Of a DNA stretch of 64,000 bases, positions 27,052 through 39,000 are shown piece by piece (position 1 is the stretch's first letter; each line of letters starts with the position of its first letter). The notes under the pieces are model-generated. The model did not search any database and was not told where the DNA came from. It saw nothing but the letters and a program-made list of their open reading frames with translations. The position numbers and the translations under genes are program-made. This DNA is from Dipylidium caninum. Lineage: Eukaryota > Platyhelminthes > Cestoda > Cyclophyllidea > Dipylidiidae. The stretch spans positions 62,001 through 126,000 of the forward strand of contig QEYB01000003.1 of the NCBI GenBank assembly GCA_017562135.1. The letters are read 5' to 3'.

Positions 27052-30000
27052 GTAAGTTGTAGTAACTATTTGTCACGGTGAAGCAGTGCATTAGTAGAGT
27101 TATTATTAAATAAGGTCTTTGGGTATTTACACCCTGCACATGTTTAGTACAAATGTTCAAATGTTAACACTTCTGGTTCTCGTCACCTCATTTCTCTGTC
27201 TATACTTAAAGCTGCAAAGTTCAATGATACTCTATACACCTTTCTTGGTATGTGATGTGTTCGTCTGAGCCTGCAGTCAACAAACGGTGGGCGGTGAGGC
27301 TGGCCAAGTGCTCACTAAACTGAGTAACGTCATAATCATAGTGCCAGTCTTATGCCGTTCTAATAATCTTAACTACATGTTACTAAAAAGACTCCCTTTG
27401 TAACAATAAAATTGTAACACTGGATGCGTCATTTGGACGTGCTGAACATATGGCAGGGGAAAACAGTGGGAATCGGCCAGACTGGCGACATTTTTCATAA
27501 GGCACCCAAGGGTAAACTATCATTGGTCGGGTGCAAAGGGAATGGATACTCACTTCCGCAAAATAAAATACATTGTCAGACACGGGACACTGTTCCGAAG
27601 GTTATTTGGATTAATGATTTCGCATCAGAAGGCGTTAGGTGCCACTTAGACTCATTTTGCTCACAAACTACACATTGTGACGTCCTTATGAGTGGTATTT
27701 AAGGCCTTATTTAATGGATGGTATAGGAATTAGGTACTGTCACTAAAATGGTAGCTCGACTGATGTCACGGGGGAGCGACGAGCGTGCCGCAGCGAAATC
27801 CGGCCATCATGTACACACAGGGTCACACTTTCACCGCCTATGCGACCTCACTAAGATCGTATCTTCCGCGGGGTCACGGAGCGACTCTGGTGAAGCGGCT
27901 GGGAGGGAGGGAGAGTGGCGAACAGAGGAGCAGCATACTGCTTTCCATTACGGTTGACATGGGGATGGGTGTGGGCACGGCGCAGTGTAGTACAAAATGT
28001 GAAGCCTTGCCATCAGCAGTACACATCGGCAACTTTTTGTCCGCAAAGCACATACTCCAATTTAATAGGCGTGGAGTTGTTTTTCCCCAGCGTTACACAG
28101 AAGAAAACAAACAAAAAGTGATAATTAATCTAAATCACTTTCATGTTATCGTGCACATTGCCCAAATACGATGTGCACTTTACCAAGTTTGGACGCCTTT
28201 TGTGCAAAATGGAATTTAATTGTAAAACAGTAAATTGTTAATACTTTCTGAGCTTGCGCGTTCTACCTCCAAGCTTCTTTGTCAGAGGACACAGAATATG
28301 ACTGCTGCAGAGGTTCCTAGCTTCTCAGTACTCTTCAGCGCTGTCATATTTTTTCGCATGTTGCTCTCTCGACGTTCATTACACTTCGCACAAGAATCTT
28401 TTGTTAGTCGTCACAACAGCCTGCCAAGCATGAATTTCGCTCCAAGTTAAAATATAGCCCGGAGAAATTAGTTAATTTCCCAAAAGCTTTGATGGCAAAA
28501 CGTCGAGGAACTTCTATTTTTTGACATCGAACTTGATTACTGAACTTATGAAATTAATAACAACCCTTGTGAAGTTATTATTCGTACTGAAATGTTCCCG
28601 CTATACCTAGATTTCCACAGCTGTGCATGCGAGGTTGTAAATTAGGGAATGGCTGGATAATAATGACCTCGGGTAGCAAAACTTTTATTCCTCCATTAAT
28701 CCATAATCGGGGGAACCATTATTTGCAGACTTTATGAGCGAGGAATTTTATGAAGTCTCCAGTGAGTAAATTTTCTAGTAACAAGGGTACAAAAGGGGAC
28801 GTCATCAGCAGAAAGTGCAGATTCTTAATAATAGCAAATGTGTTGAAGTTATGTGATGTTTATGAAAAAGCTTCCAAATGGAAGTGGGAATGAAGTGGTG
28901 CCCGACTGACTAATCACGCCACGCCGACGTGTGAAATCTGGGCCCAAGAACCGGTTAACTCGTGTGCTATCCACGGTTGTGATCACCGTCGTCATAAGCA
29001 TCACATTGAAATTATTATTCTATTTTGGTCAAGGGATTTTTTGTGTTTTCTCGGCACTTAACGCCTCTACCACTTTTACCAAACTACACTAAATGCCTTT
29101 TTTCTCCTCTGTACTCGCCGGGTAAAACCTCGTGTTGGAATTTGTACTCCCTTAATTCATTGGTGCGATGCTGCTTTCCTTTACTTTCTAGTCTGAGGCG
29201 AACCGCAAAACCGAATCTCGAAAATGAAAGGCATCGGGAAAATTCTCTCTTTCTTTCCATTCTTGAAGCCAAAGGTCTTCACAGCAAGAAGAAAAGGCAA
29301 GACTTTATTATTCAATCACATAATTATTAAACATGAGGTATCGAATAATTTTATATTTAAGTTTTCCTTTTAAGTTTCCGTTATATAAAAAAATGCGGAT
29401 CTATGGGCATTGCGGCTATTTACAAACTTCCTCCCTGCAGGAAGAACATAATTTTTAAACATCTTCCATTTAGATAAAATTGCTTAGTTTGTTGTCTGAT
29501 GTTCTAACGAAAATGATAAACCTATTTTGTTTCCTACATAATATATTGCACTCACAGAGTTTTGGCCGTAAGCACACCTTGCTCATTTACAGTTGCAAAT
29601 TCACAGGGTGGCAGTGGTGCAGTCTGTAATCCCCCTCGTTGCTTTCCGTTTTGGGGTTTAAATCTGTTACCGCATGGGAAAATGTAAATCTAAACTGACA
29701 GGCAATTGTTACAATCCCGGTTAGTAATCAAGTGTGTGGTTGAAGGCACACTGAAATGGTCCCTGGGGAAAATTAATGTTGGGCAGTTAATCTGCACAAA
29801 TGACCGGCATCGACTGTGCGAAACCAGTTGACGAGGCGGATAGTCATGCCCGAGGTTCCACCAGGGGGTTGCAAGCTCTATTATTAGATCGGTTCACCAC
29901 CTAATCGTGAATTGCTAACATCAAATTTTTTCGATCCTTCGTTCTGTGCGTAGTCGATGTTATCAGTCCTCAAACAACAGGCCATTTGTTTTCTCGTAAC

Positions 30001-33000
30001 ATCTTAAAATTTGTGATTTATGAAATAAGTGGGTTTCGCTAACATATGTGTCCTGGTGAATGTGAATTCCCATGTGTTAACTTTCGGTCTGAGAGCATGA
30101 CCAACGTATCGACAAACTCTCTACACCTCATGCACAGGAGAGTATCCTTCTAGTCTTGTCAAAGGCCACTTTTCCCCTTGCGGTGTAGCCGTTCTTCAAG
30201 CAGGTTCTTATGCAATTGGCGCGCCTTTACCTAAGACATCCCTCCTCCCTTCCCCCCCCCCCCTCCGCCCCGAGAAGGAAACAAAGCCTCGAAGTAAAAC
30301 GTTCTGTCTTTACTTAAAACAAAAACAGTTACGATAGAGAACATTCAATTTTCGAACTCAGGTATATACCTCATTTTTTATGTTCCCTCAGAATCATATA
30401 ATACCAACTCTTAAATGTATTTTTTTGACGCAGTCTTAATGGACAATATGTAGTACAAATAGCAACCTTTGTGTATCGAAACAATACTTGCATGTGGGTA
30501 GAACTGTATAAGGGCGCACCTTTTATTAAACTCATATCATAAATGAAGAATTCAATCCTTGCCTCGGGGAAAAAAGTGCAAGCTTGACTTTCCCTTCGTC
30601 GTTCAATTAAAAGTAACGCGCCCCTGTAATGATTGTTATTGTTGTATAACTGAAGTTGACACTTTCATGATTCTCAGACGTAGGTTTCAAATCCAACAAT
30701 TTTTGTGCACATTTGGAATGAGCAATCATTAAAATTGCAATAAAGTTATATTGAAGTCTTTAGGCTCAGATCCCTGTCAATTTCAAGTTCTTGCTTATTC
30801 ACACTTTAGTACACAGACAATGTTTACTTTTGTGAACATCATTTTATAAGCGACGCAGACGCTAACTAGCAGTGACTTGTTTCGCTTGTGCTTTGGTCAT
30901 ACGATTTGGTGGCCATCAACGCTACCGTCCATGAAGCACTCCCCTCCGCCGGCCGAACAGTACTGCATTGCACGAAGACGAAACACCAGCGGCCGAGGCA
31001 TCTCGATGCCAGCCGACATTGCCTTCTGGGGTCCTGCATAGTTCAAGACTCCCTTGTCTCTTCAAACTGTGTTTTCAAATAATCCACTCCTAAGATGCAA
31101 CACCTTTCGCATCAACATGTTAAAGGCATCGCTGGACGCGATGTTTCTTCGTCTTATAAGTACTAAATGCCTTCGTAAACAAGACGGTGAATATTAGCCC
31201 CGCGGTTGCTAAAATACGTGACCAAAAGTAGTTTCCGGTCCATTAGAGTAGAATAAAAATAGGACGGCAGACCAAAACCAAAAAGTTTATTAAGACGGTT
31301 CATATCTATCCATTCCCGAGAAAACTTGATTTCCCAAAGTGTTCTAACAAGCAGAAGTGATTAATTGTCCAGCCCATTTTCCGGGGCTTCCACATTCCTC
31401 TCGAGATGAGGGAACACGCTAATTTCTGTCCCGCTGGTGTCCACCGATTTTTTAAGCAAACTTTTTGAAAATAAACTTGGCTTATTTTAGAAATGTCAAT
31501 ATTGAAATTAAATACTTTAACACAAGTGTCCTCACTAGAACGAACTAGTGTAAATATATATGTTTCACCCATATCATAAGTTAGTGGGTGAGATTCTTGT
31601 TGTTTACTGAAATTTTTTCGTTTGGGTGTTCTGGAGCCTCCTGTTTTACTTACCGACTACGCGGATTCACAAGTTACTTCTTTACGCGCTTAGGGAACTA
31701 GATGTACGCGCAGATTCTTGAAGGTGGTTTGGGGCAGGAGGTAACGTCGGGTCACTGTGTTCTCAACACTCAGTTTTCCATGCAAGCAACGGCAGGCTAC
31801 TTGGTTGTCGCCGCCAAATCAATCAGTCAATCACAAATATGTCGTACTTTATATTCCTTAAAATGAAATTGCCGGTTGGAACACTTGTTCTGATCATACA
31901 TTTATTTGTGTTACTTCAACATTTTCCACGATATGCATCAGTGTCAACGCGCAACAATAGGAGTAGAAACTGACGTTGTGAAGTCAAGTTGTGGCGGCCG
32001 TCGAAACTATTTTCTCTTTTAATAAAGTTGTGTCATCTTCCGTGTACTGGAGATTGATACCGCTTCTAGTAGAAGTCATTCTCAAATGGTAAGGAAGTGT
32101 CCATGGGAAACCAAGTGCTCAGGCAATTATTCTATTCCACTAACAACTACTCATCCTCAAACACACACATAATTACGCATTGGGCGAATTTGTGAGAGAT
32201 AAATCCTCTGGCTTCATTGCACTTGGTTTATTTCTCTCCCCTCACGCGAAGAGTAGTGGGGCTCGAGGGAATAAAGTGAGGTGTAGATGCCATAAGGCCA
32301 AGGATGTTACTCGAGCCTTATGTAATGATTTTGTTCATTTGGGTTGTTCCCGCTTTCCATCCTGGAAAAGCTGCCTAAAGTTGTATTTTACGTTGGCAAA
32401 TACTTTCAGGTACTACTGCGATGTTTGCTTAGACCGGACGCTTTATGCGAGGACAACTAGCAAACAATCTCCTGGCAACAGCATTTTCTGGGCAGAGGAG
32501 TTTGACCTCAAGTGAGTCCCCCCAACATCACGACCCCGAACTTTCTCCCAATTTGTAAGATTTGTTTAATTTCTATTGTTTACTGTGGTCCTCTCGGAGT
32601 GAGCGTATAAATTTGTCGGTTAGTTGAAAGTACTAAAAAATAACAACCGTGTGTGATTACATATACGTTACACAACTTAAATAAGGTAATTTATGAAACA
32701 CTAATCTGTTGTGGACAATTGTCCTCGTAGCCTCATTATTCCCTTTTTTACTCCTCTATACGTGCTAGACAGGGGAATTTCACAGTTAACCACCCCGGGG
32801 ATTCAGTCGTTCATAAGAGGTGAAAATATGTTCTATGGGAGAATTTCTGTAGTTTTGCTGTTGTCAGATTACTTAAAATCTCGGAAAACACTCTCGCCCT
32901 CATTAGCTGCTAACAAGTTTGTAATTTTCCCACTTCCGCTTTGAGAAATCTTCATCCACAATGCCGTTTAATTTTCACTCCGTAGTAGCCCTAGAAATTT

Positions 33001-36000
33001 TTCATTAGTTAATCAACAGGATGAGTATTTCAGTTATAGGAAATGAGTGGCAGTTACCTTCCACAGTGCTTTGGTCTCTGAACATTAAGTCCAAGAACTA
33101 GCGTCTCTTTACTTTGACTCCCACACTTTCCCCCTCCTTTACTACGGAGATTTGTCAACATTATTGTTGAACGCCTCCGAAACTTCATGGACTATGAAGG
33201 TGTCCAAATTAGCCATTGTGTAACCTTTTCGTAAGATACCAAATAAAAATATCACCAAAAGGGTATGTATGCAGCAAAGAACTGAATTTTTGTACTGGTA
33301 AGCCTAATTAAGAATTAAAAGCGGAATTTTGCTGCGCAAGTTTCGGGTATTCATTTCATAAAACCCCATTCGGAGTGATTTCAAATCATTTCACCCATCA
33401 CTGGCCTCGAGTTGGAATAAGCACTTTCGAAAGCACCAAGATGCAGAACAACATCAAAACAGTCTCAGTGTCTCGAAGAGGAAACAAAACTCAATTGACA
33501 TTGACAATTAAATTGCAGCTTGCATGTGTATCCGTCCGCAAGTGTGTATGTGTGTGCCTGCTACTGAACGGTTGCCCCACAATTTGGCGAGGCAGTGGCC
33601 CTTTGCTTAAAGAACCCCTGTAATATCTGATGCAACAAAAAAGATTGATTTGCTGTTCAAAACATTCAGCTGTTTGTTAACAGTTGGATTTTATTTATTT
33701 ATTGTGGTTATTCGCTTCTGAGGATGGTTATAGACTCTTTGAAATACCTAAGTTGCATATCTGAGTATTTGCTTTCCAACTAGACGTATCCCTGTGAATT
33801 TATTTTAACAACCCACCTTCTTACATCCTTGAGGCACTCCAACTATTATTCGTTTTTTTAAATGCGGAAAACTCCCTCCAGGGTTAGTTAATATGGTATT
33901 CCAAACCTTATCCGTAATTCGTCAGCCTTAGGAAAATTTTGCGGATTTCAAGCCATCATTTGTTTCACTTGCATTTGCGGATCTTTTGCCGTCCACATGC
34001 TCCCAGTCAAATCCCCAAGGTAAATCGATTGCCAAATGACTAAATGTATTAACATAATGAAAAAAGGAGAATGGTGAACTTTTTGGGCCCATGAGAGAAA
34101 TTAGATTACGTCATTCCCACGTGACGAACACGATATGAGATGGACAACTCGACCCTTATTACTCGGAATATTTTTGCAAAACTGCAGACTGTTCTGATAT
34201 TTCGTATTTTATCTTAGTTAGAAGGTGCCTATTCTCGCATTGCTAACCCATGTCGAGGTGGCGGATTGCGTTTGTGGAGACTTGAGCCGCCAACCAGTAG
34301 GCCGTCGAATAATGCCAATCCACCTACCAGTTACTTAGACTGTTTAATGGAGTCGGATAATCGGCGTTCTTTAATGCTAAACGTTAGTGGTTTGCGAAGA
34401 TATCTTAGGACAAGACAAATAACAACTTTATGGGTTGCGTTCTAATCGTTTGAACCACGGATTTGCTAGTTTTAATGGCTAAAAGCGCATACGTTCTGGC
34501 TCGTCTCTAAGGGGTTCCGCTGCAATGCACACACTTTTGCGACTCTTATTATCCAAAAACTCGCTCCCATAATGAATAAACCCCATTACTTAGCAGGTTG
34601 AGTCTCTTGTTCCAATCGTCCCCAATTATTGCGTGTTGTATAAAAAAGTTTCAGAGCGTATTTCAGAATGTCATGCAATGTGATCGCACACAGTCACATT
34701 ATTAAGCAATCATTTTTGTTTGTTCAGTTTTTCGATTATTCTTTCAGCGTTTACTTTAATATTCCATTCGTAAGAGGCAAAGAATTTTGCTATATTGTGT
34801 ACAAAACAGCCTTTATTAGTGTTTAAAATTGTTAGTTCAAGGACTTAGTCCCGTTGTGACATTACAGTTTCTTCAAAAGTGTAAACATTCTGCAGGGCTT
34901 CAATCTAAGTCATTTATTTTATTAACTTAATGCATCTAAATACATGGATTTACCAAGCTACTCGAGATACATCGATTCGTCCCGCCACAAATGCTACTTA
35001 ATTGAGTTATGTCAGTAGCATGTGCCGCATCAACAAGTAGGTGTCTTGGCAATGCTTTCCACTTGTTTGAACTTCACAAGTTAATCACCATAGCAGAATT
35101 AAAATGCGGTAGATTAGTTATATTCAAACTAAATTCATTGATATCTATTTCGTCTTCTACTGATATACATTCGACTCAGACAGGCCAAGCCTAGCATACT
35201 TTTTGCTTGGCCTCCTTGTCAGCATCAAAGAATGGCACTTCCCCTTTGTCCACTCGACTTCTCGCTTCCTAAGCTTGCAGGCGAACATTTCAGTCGCCTG
35301 ATCTTTTGGATAGTCACGGAGTTTTCAACTGTGACATTTTTACGCATACGGAAGTCATGAATCTCAAAACACCCCTCTGTCTGATGTTGCAGCAATCTTC
35401 CCGATGTTTCAATTCTCACCGTGAGTCTCTATCGCGAAGCCGAAGGGGGCGCGAGGGACATTCGAAAGGGACTACTCCTTCGGTCAAACAGCAAAAAGGC
35501 ATCGAAAAAGCCTCATAATCGCCTCATTGGTGAGATATAGGCTTTGCTATCCCCAACACTTATTGCCTCGCCATAAAGGACTCTTCAGGTGGAGCAAATA
35601 AATCGCCAATGGTGACCACAATGATTTATTGAAAGGGAACAATGCGCTAAGATTAGTGGATTTCGGTAGAAGTCTGTTGCCTTATTTTGTTATGGTGAAA
35701 TTGACTGTGACAAAAAGACCTCATCGGGCTGACGGAACCCGCATAGACCTGCTGGAGGATAACAGGATGAAAGTCAAAATTCTAACATTTACCATTTTTA
35801 AATGCTATTTATGACGATCATTTCAGAAGTCTATTTGCCTAATATTGAAGGCCAACTGTTCACGTACCCGTTTTTCACTAATGGGATGGGCTTTGGAAAT
35901 ATCAACTCTACACCATTCAGCGAATCTTTCGTCAGCACCTTACCTCCTTAAGGTACATAGAAAGAATGTGGTGGGCTCGACATGTGTCTTGGGAATCATT

Positions 36001-39000
36001 GCCTATTTATTTATAGCTAAGGTATTTTATTTACGGAAGACTTTGTCAACATTCCTTACTATTTTTGTTTCGAGCGGTAAGGAGTTAATTGGAAAATCCT
36101 TTTTTTATTCATCTCTTTATTTCGATTTTCACGTAAGGATTTAAGAGTTGGCTCCATTTATTAGCAGTCTGACTCACATTGCATTGCATTCCGATCCTCT
36201 CTCGAAAAAGTTTCTCAAACACTTTAACTTCCCGTTATTGTGTAATCACGTCTTGTTCCCCTCAATTTACTCCCCCTTGAACGTGTAATAGTAGTCAAAT
36301 ACAGTGATGCTAAACTGGCAAACTTCACATTTAGCTACCGTTTCCAGTCCAACTAAATACAAAGGTGTTTTAACCATTTCTCCACGGTAACCAAGAAATC
36401 TTGCTTTAACAACACTGAACAATTAATGTTATTTGGCATTTATTCCATATTGCCTTTCATTTTACACTTGCATCACTAGCAGTAATGCACATCACCAAGT
36501 GCTTGTATTTCGCTTACTATCTCAGGTTTCGTTACCCTTCCCATTAAAAACGTAAGCACGCGAAATCCCGCTCAAACGTGGCTCACCCTCCAGTCACCGA
36601 ATGTGGAATCGGTTACGCCGACTATCCTCAACCCTAGCGAACTCGTTGGCATTGGCTGCGGAGCACACGATAATGCCTCAACGACATTCGTCCCAACCGC
36701 GAGCCCAGGCACTACGGTCGGCAGCACTGGCATCCAGCTACGTGTCTCCGTTCGGTACAAGTCAGTCGACATTCTTCCCATCAGTGACTATCTCTCTCTG
36801 CACACGGTATACAAGTCTTCAGTTGATTTGCAACTAATGTTGAACTATGCGAAATCTATGCAAATACTCGTGTGATCGAATAATTGATTCATTGAGATTA
36901 TTTTACCTACTGAGTATTCTATGTGAAGTCAGGTCAGCCCGCTTGAATAGCGTTGATAACTCAATCCACTTCAGCGTTGACACAAAGGCATTTGAAGTAT
37001 TAGGATTGACATGATTTCACAGCCTTGTCCAAGCGTCTGCAAAGGCATTTTGGGTGCGAAACAAGCATGTTCGGAAAGCATTTGCTACTTGAAAAAATGG
37101 CGCGAAGAAGTCTTCGTGTGTTCATTGGTCAATTTTTCCCTCTGTGATTGGTTGATCCAATGGCTGTCTGGTCCCGTTCTTGTCTCTGTTTTGTGGAACG
37201 GGCGTCTGGCACTTTTAAAAGCCAAAGAATGTTTAGCTTTATGAGCATTTCAAGGTCAATAGATGTAAAAAGTCCCCCAGTTTCTTTTATAGTAACTTAC
37301 TGTCGGTTAAAATCCATATCAGTCACCAATGCGCAAAATGATTTAGCGGAACATATCCCGACAGTGTTCATGCTTTGTACTGCTTTTATTACTTTAACAA
37401 AACGTGTTATCTCGCTGCTACATCTCTACCCACTGCCCTCATGAGTAACGACTTTTACAAATGCACAATATACTTTTCACCTAATTTCTTCACTGTTCGA
37501 CGATGCGAGGCCCACTCTGCTCGGTGCTGCTTGCGCACCTCTTCCACCTTACTTGTTTGTGCGTACGCACACGCGCGCACATACGCGATGAGTCATCGGG
37601 GCGGGCGGCGCGCGCACATGTCGATGCAGGCGCAGCCTTGGTGGAGGGCCAGTTTGCAGACAGGGGGGAGGGGCGGCCAACGTTGAAACACTTGGCATCA
37701 ACGTTGGTCCGCGCGTCCACGAGGCTTGAGAAAACTCGCACAGTGAAAATGCATACCATATAAGAAGCGATGGCCCTCCCACGAAAGGAAACGATTTATG
37801 TGGAAGCAAAAGAGTCTAATTCATTTTTTATACCCCGGTGATTGCCAACATTTAAATCGCAACTGTGCTATGTGCCTCTTATGGATTTACAATGATTTTG
37901 TCTTATTGGCGAAATATTTATAAAATAGGTGACTCTCCTTAAAAACCTGTTTTATTTCGAACAGGTCAGTTTTCTGTTTATACTCTAGTTCCGAAAAAAA
38001 AACATATAATACTAACATACGCTGTCATTTATTATTTCCTTTTCATCATATGCACAAATAATTCAACAGTCTTGAGCTCACCTCGTTTGATTCGTTTTTG
38101 GTTCCAAACTTTAGTGGAACATCTCCAATGGATACCGATACCCTTGTTTTTAAATGTTATCTCATATCATTTTGTTAGTCGCTGCTTCGTCTCTGCTAAC
38201 GATGGTGCCAGCACCACCGTTCTAGTTATTTCCAAGGTTGATAAACCACTACTAACATGGAATTATAAGACTACATTAGTAGCCTCGTAACGCTATTTTC
38301 TGCGGAAACTCACTCGAAATGGGGCTTAACTTTGCTAGGTGAAAAAGTCGCAACCAAATGTGTACGTAGTAGAACATGTCTCTTCTCCTTTTCGTGCCCT
38401 ACGCAGGTAATAATTGATCAAATTTGCCAAAAATGACTGGTACGTAGAGCGAGTTTGTGTAATGCATTGTCGTTACCGTCAGGGCGGGTTAGAGACCTTA
38501 CGAAATAACCTATCGCGTGAAGTGCGATGTGATTTTTCTGACTCGCCAAAGGGGCTTTCTACGCTATGCAATTATTTATATATTAAAGTTCACGTGATTT
38601 CCTGGGAGAAAAGAAAGATTTATTTCGAATTTTTCCAAATCTGACAGCACACCTGAAATAGATAATTAACAAGGCTTAATCTTAAGGTATTTGTAGTTTT
38701 CCAAAGTATCTACGCGGTTTTCACATATATATGTGAGTCTGTTACTGGATCTTCCCTGTGACCACTTTCAGGAGTCACTAAATCACCCTTCTAGTGCCTG
38801 TCTTAATGGCATCAGAATGACCTATTTGCGAGGCATGAATATCTCAAATATTTTCCCTTGGTAATATTTTATGTTTATCTGGGGCGAAATAAAGCCCCCA
38901 TACTATTGCTTTATTCGCACTTTGTCAGCTTGTCCGTGAGAATGGCATCGAGTTTGCTCAATGGTTCGAGCATTTGATTCCGCTGAAGCTGAAGGAAGAA

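Noticed and set aside
27424..27702. Plus-strand frame in RasGAP intron 1 with IHCQ...VIWINDF, tested as the missing PH exon
   Set aside because: Spacing of the Cys and Trp does not fit, the possible donor has the wrong phase, and exons 1 and 2 already join in phase.
28630..28670. 28-nt candidate micro-exon encoding EWLDNNDLG before LRRTAKPN
   Set aside because: It fits exon 2 in phase but not exon 1, and an AG/GT pair at this size is easily found by chance.
37375..37809. Four overlapping frames of 86-103 codons on both strands
   Set aside because: They arise because stop codons are rare in the GC-rich island; Arg/Ala/His-rich low-complexity text without family resemblance.
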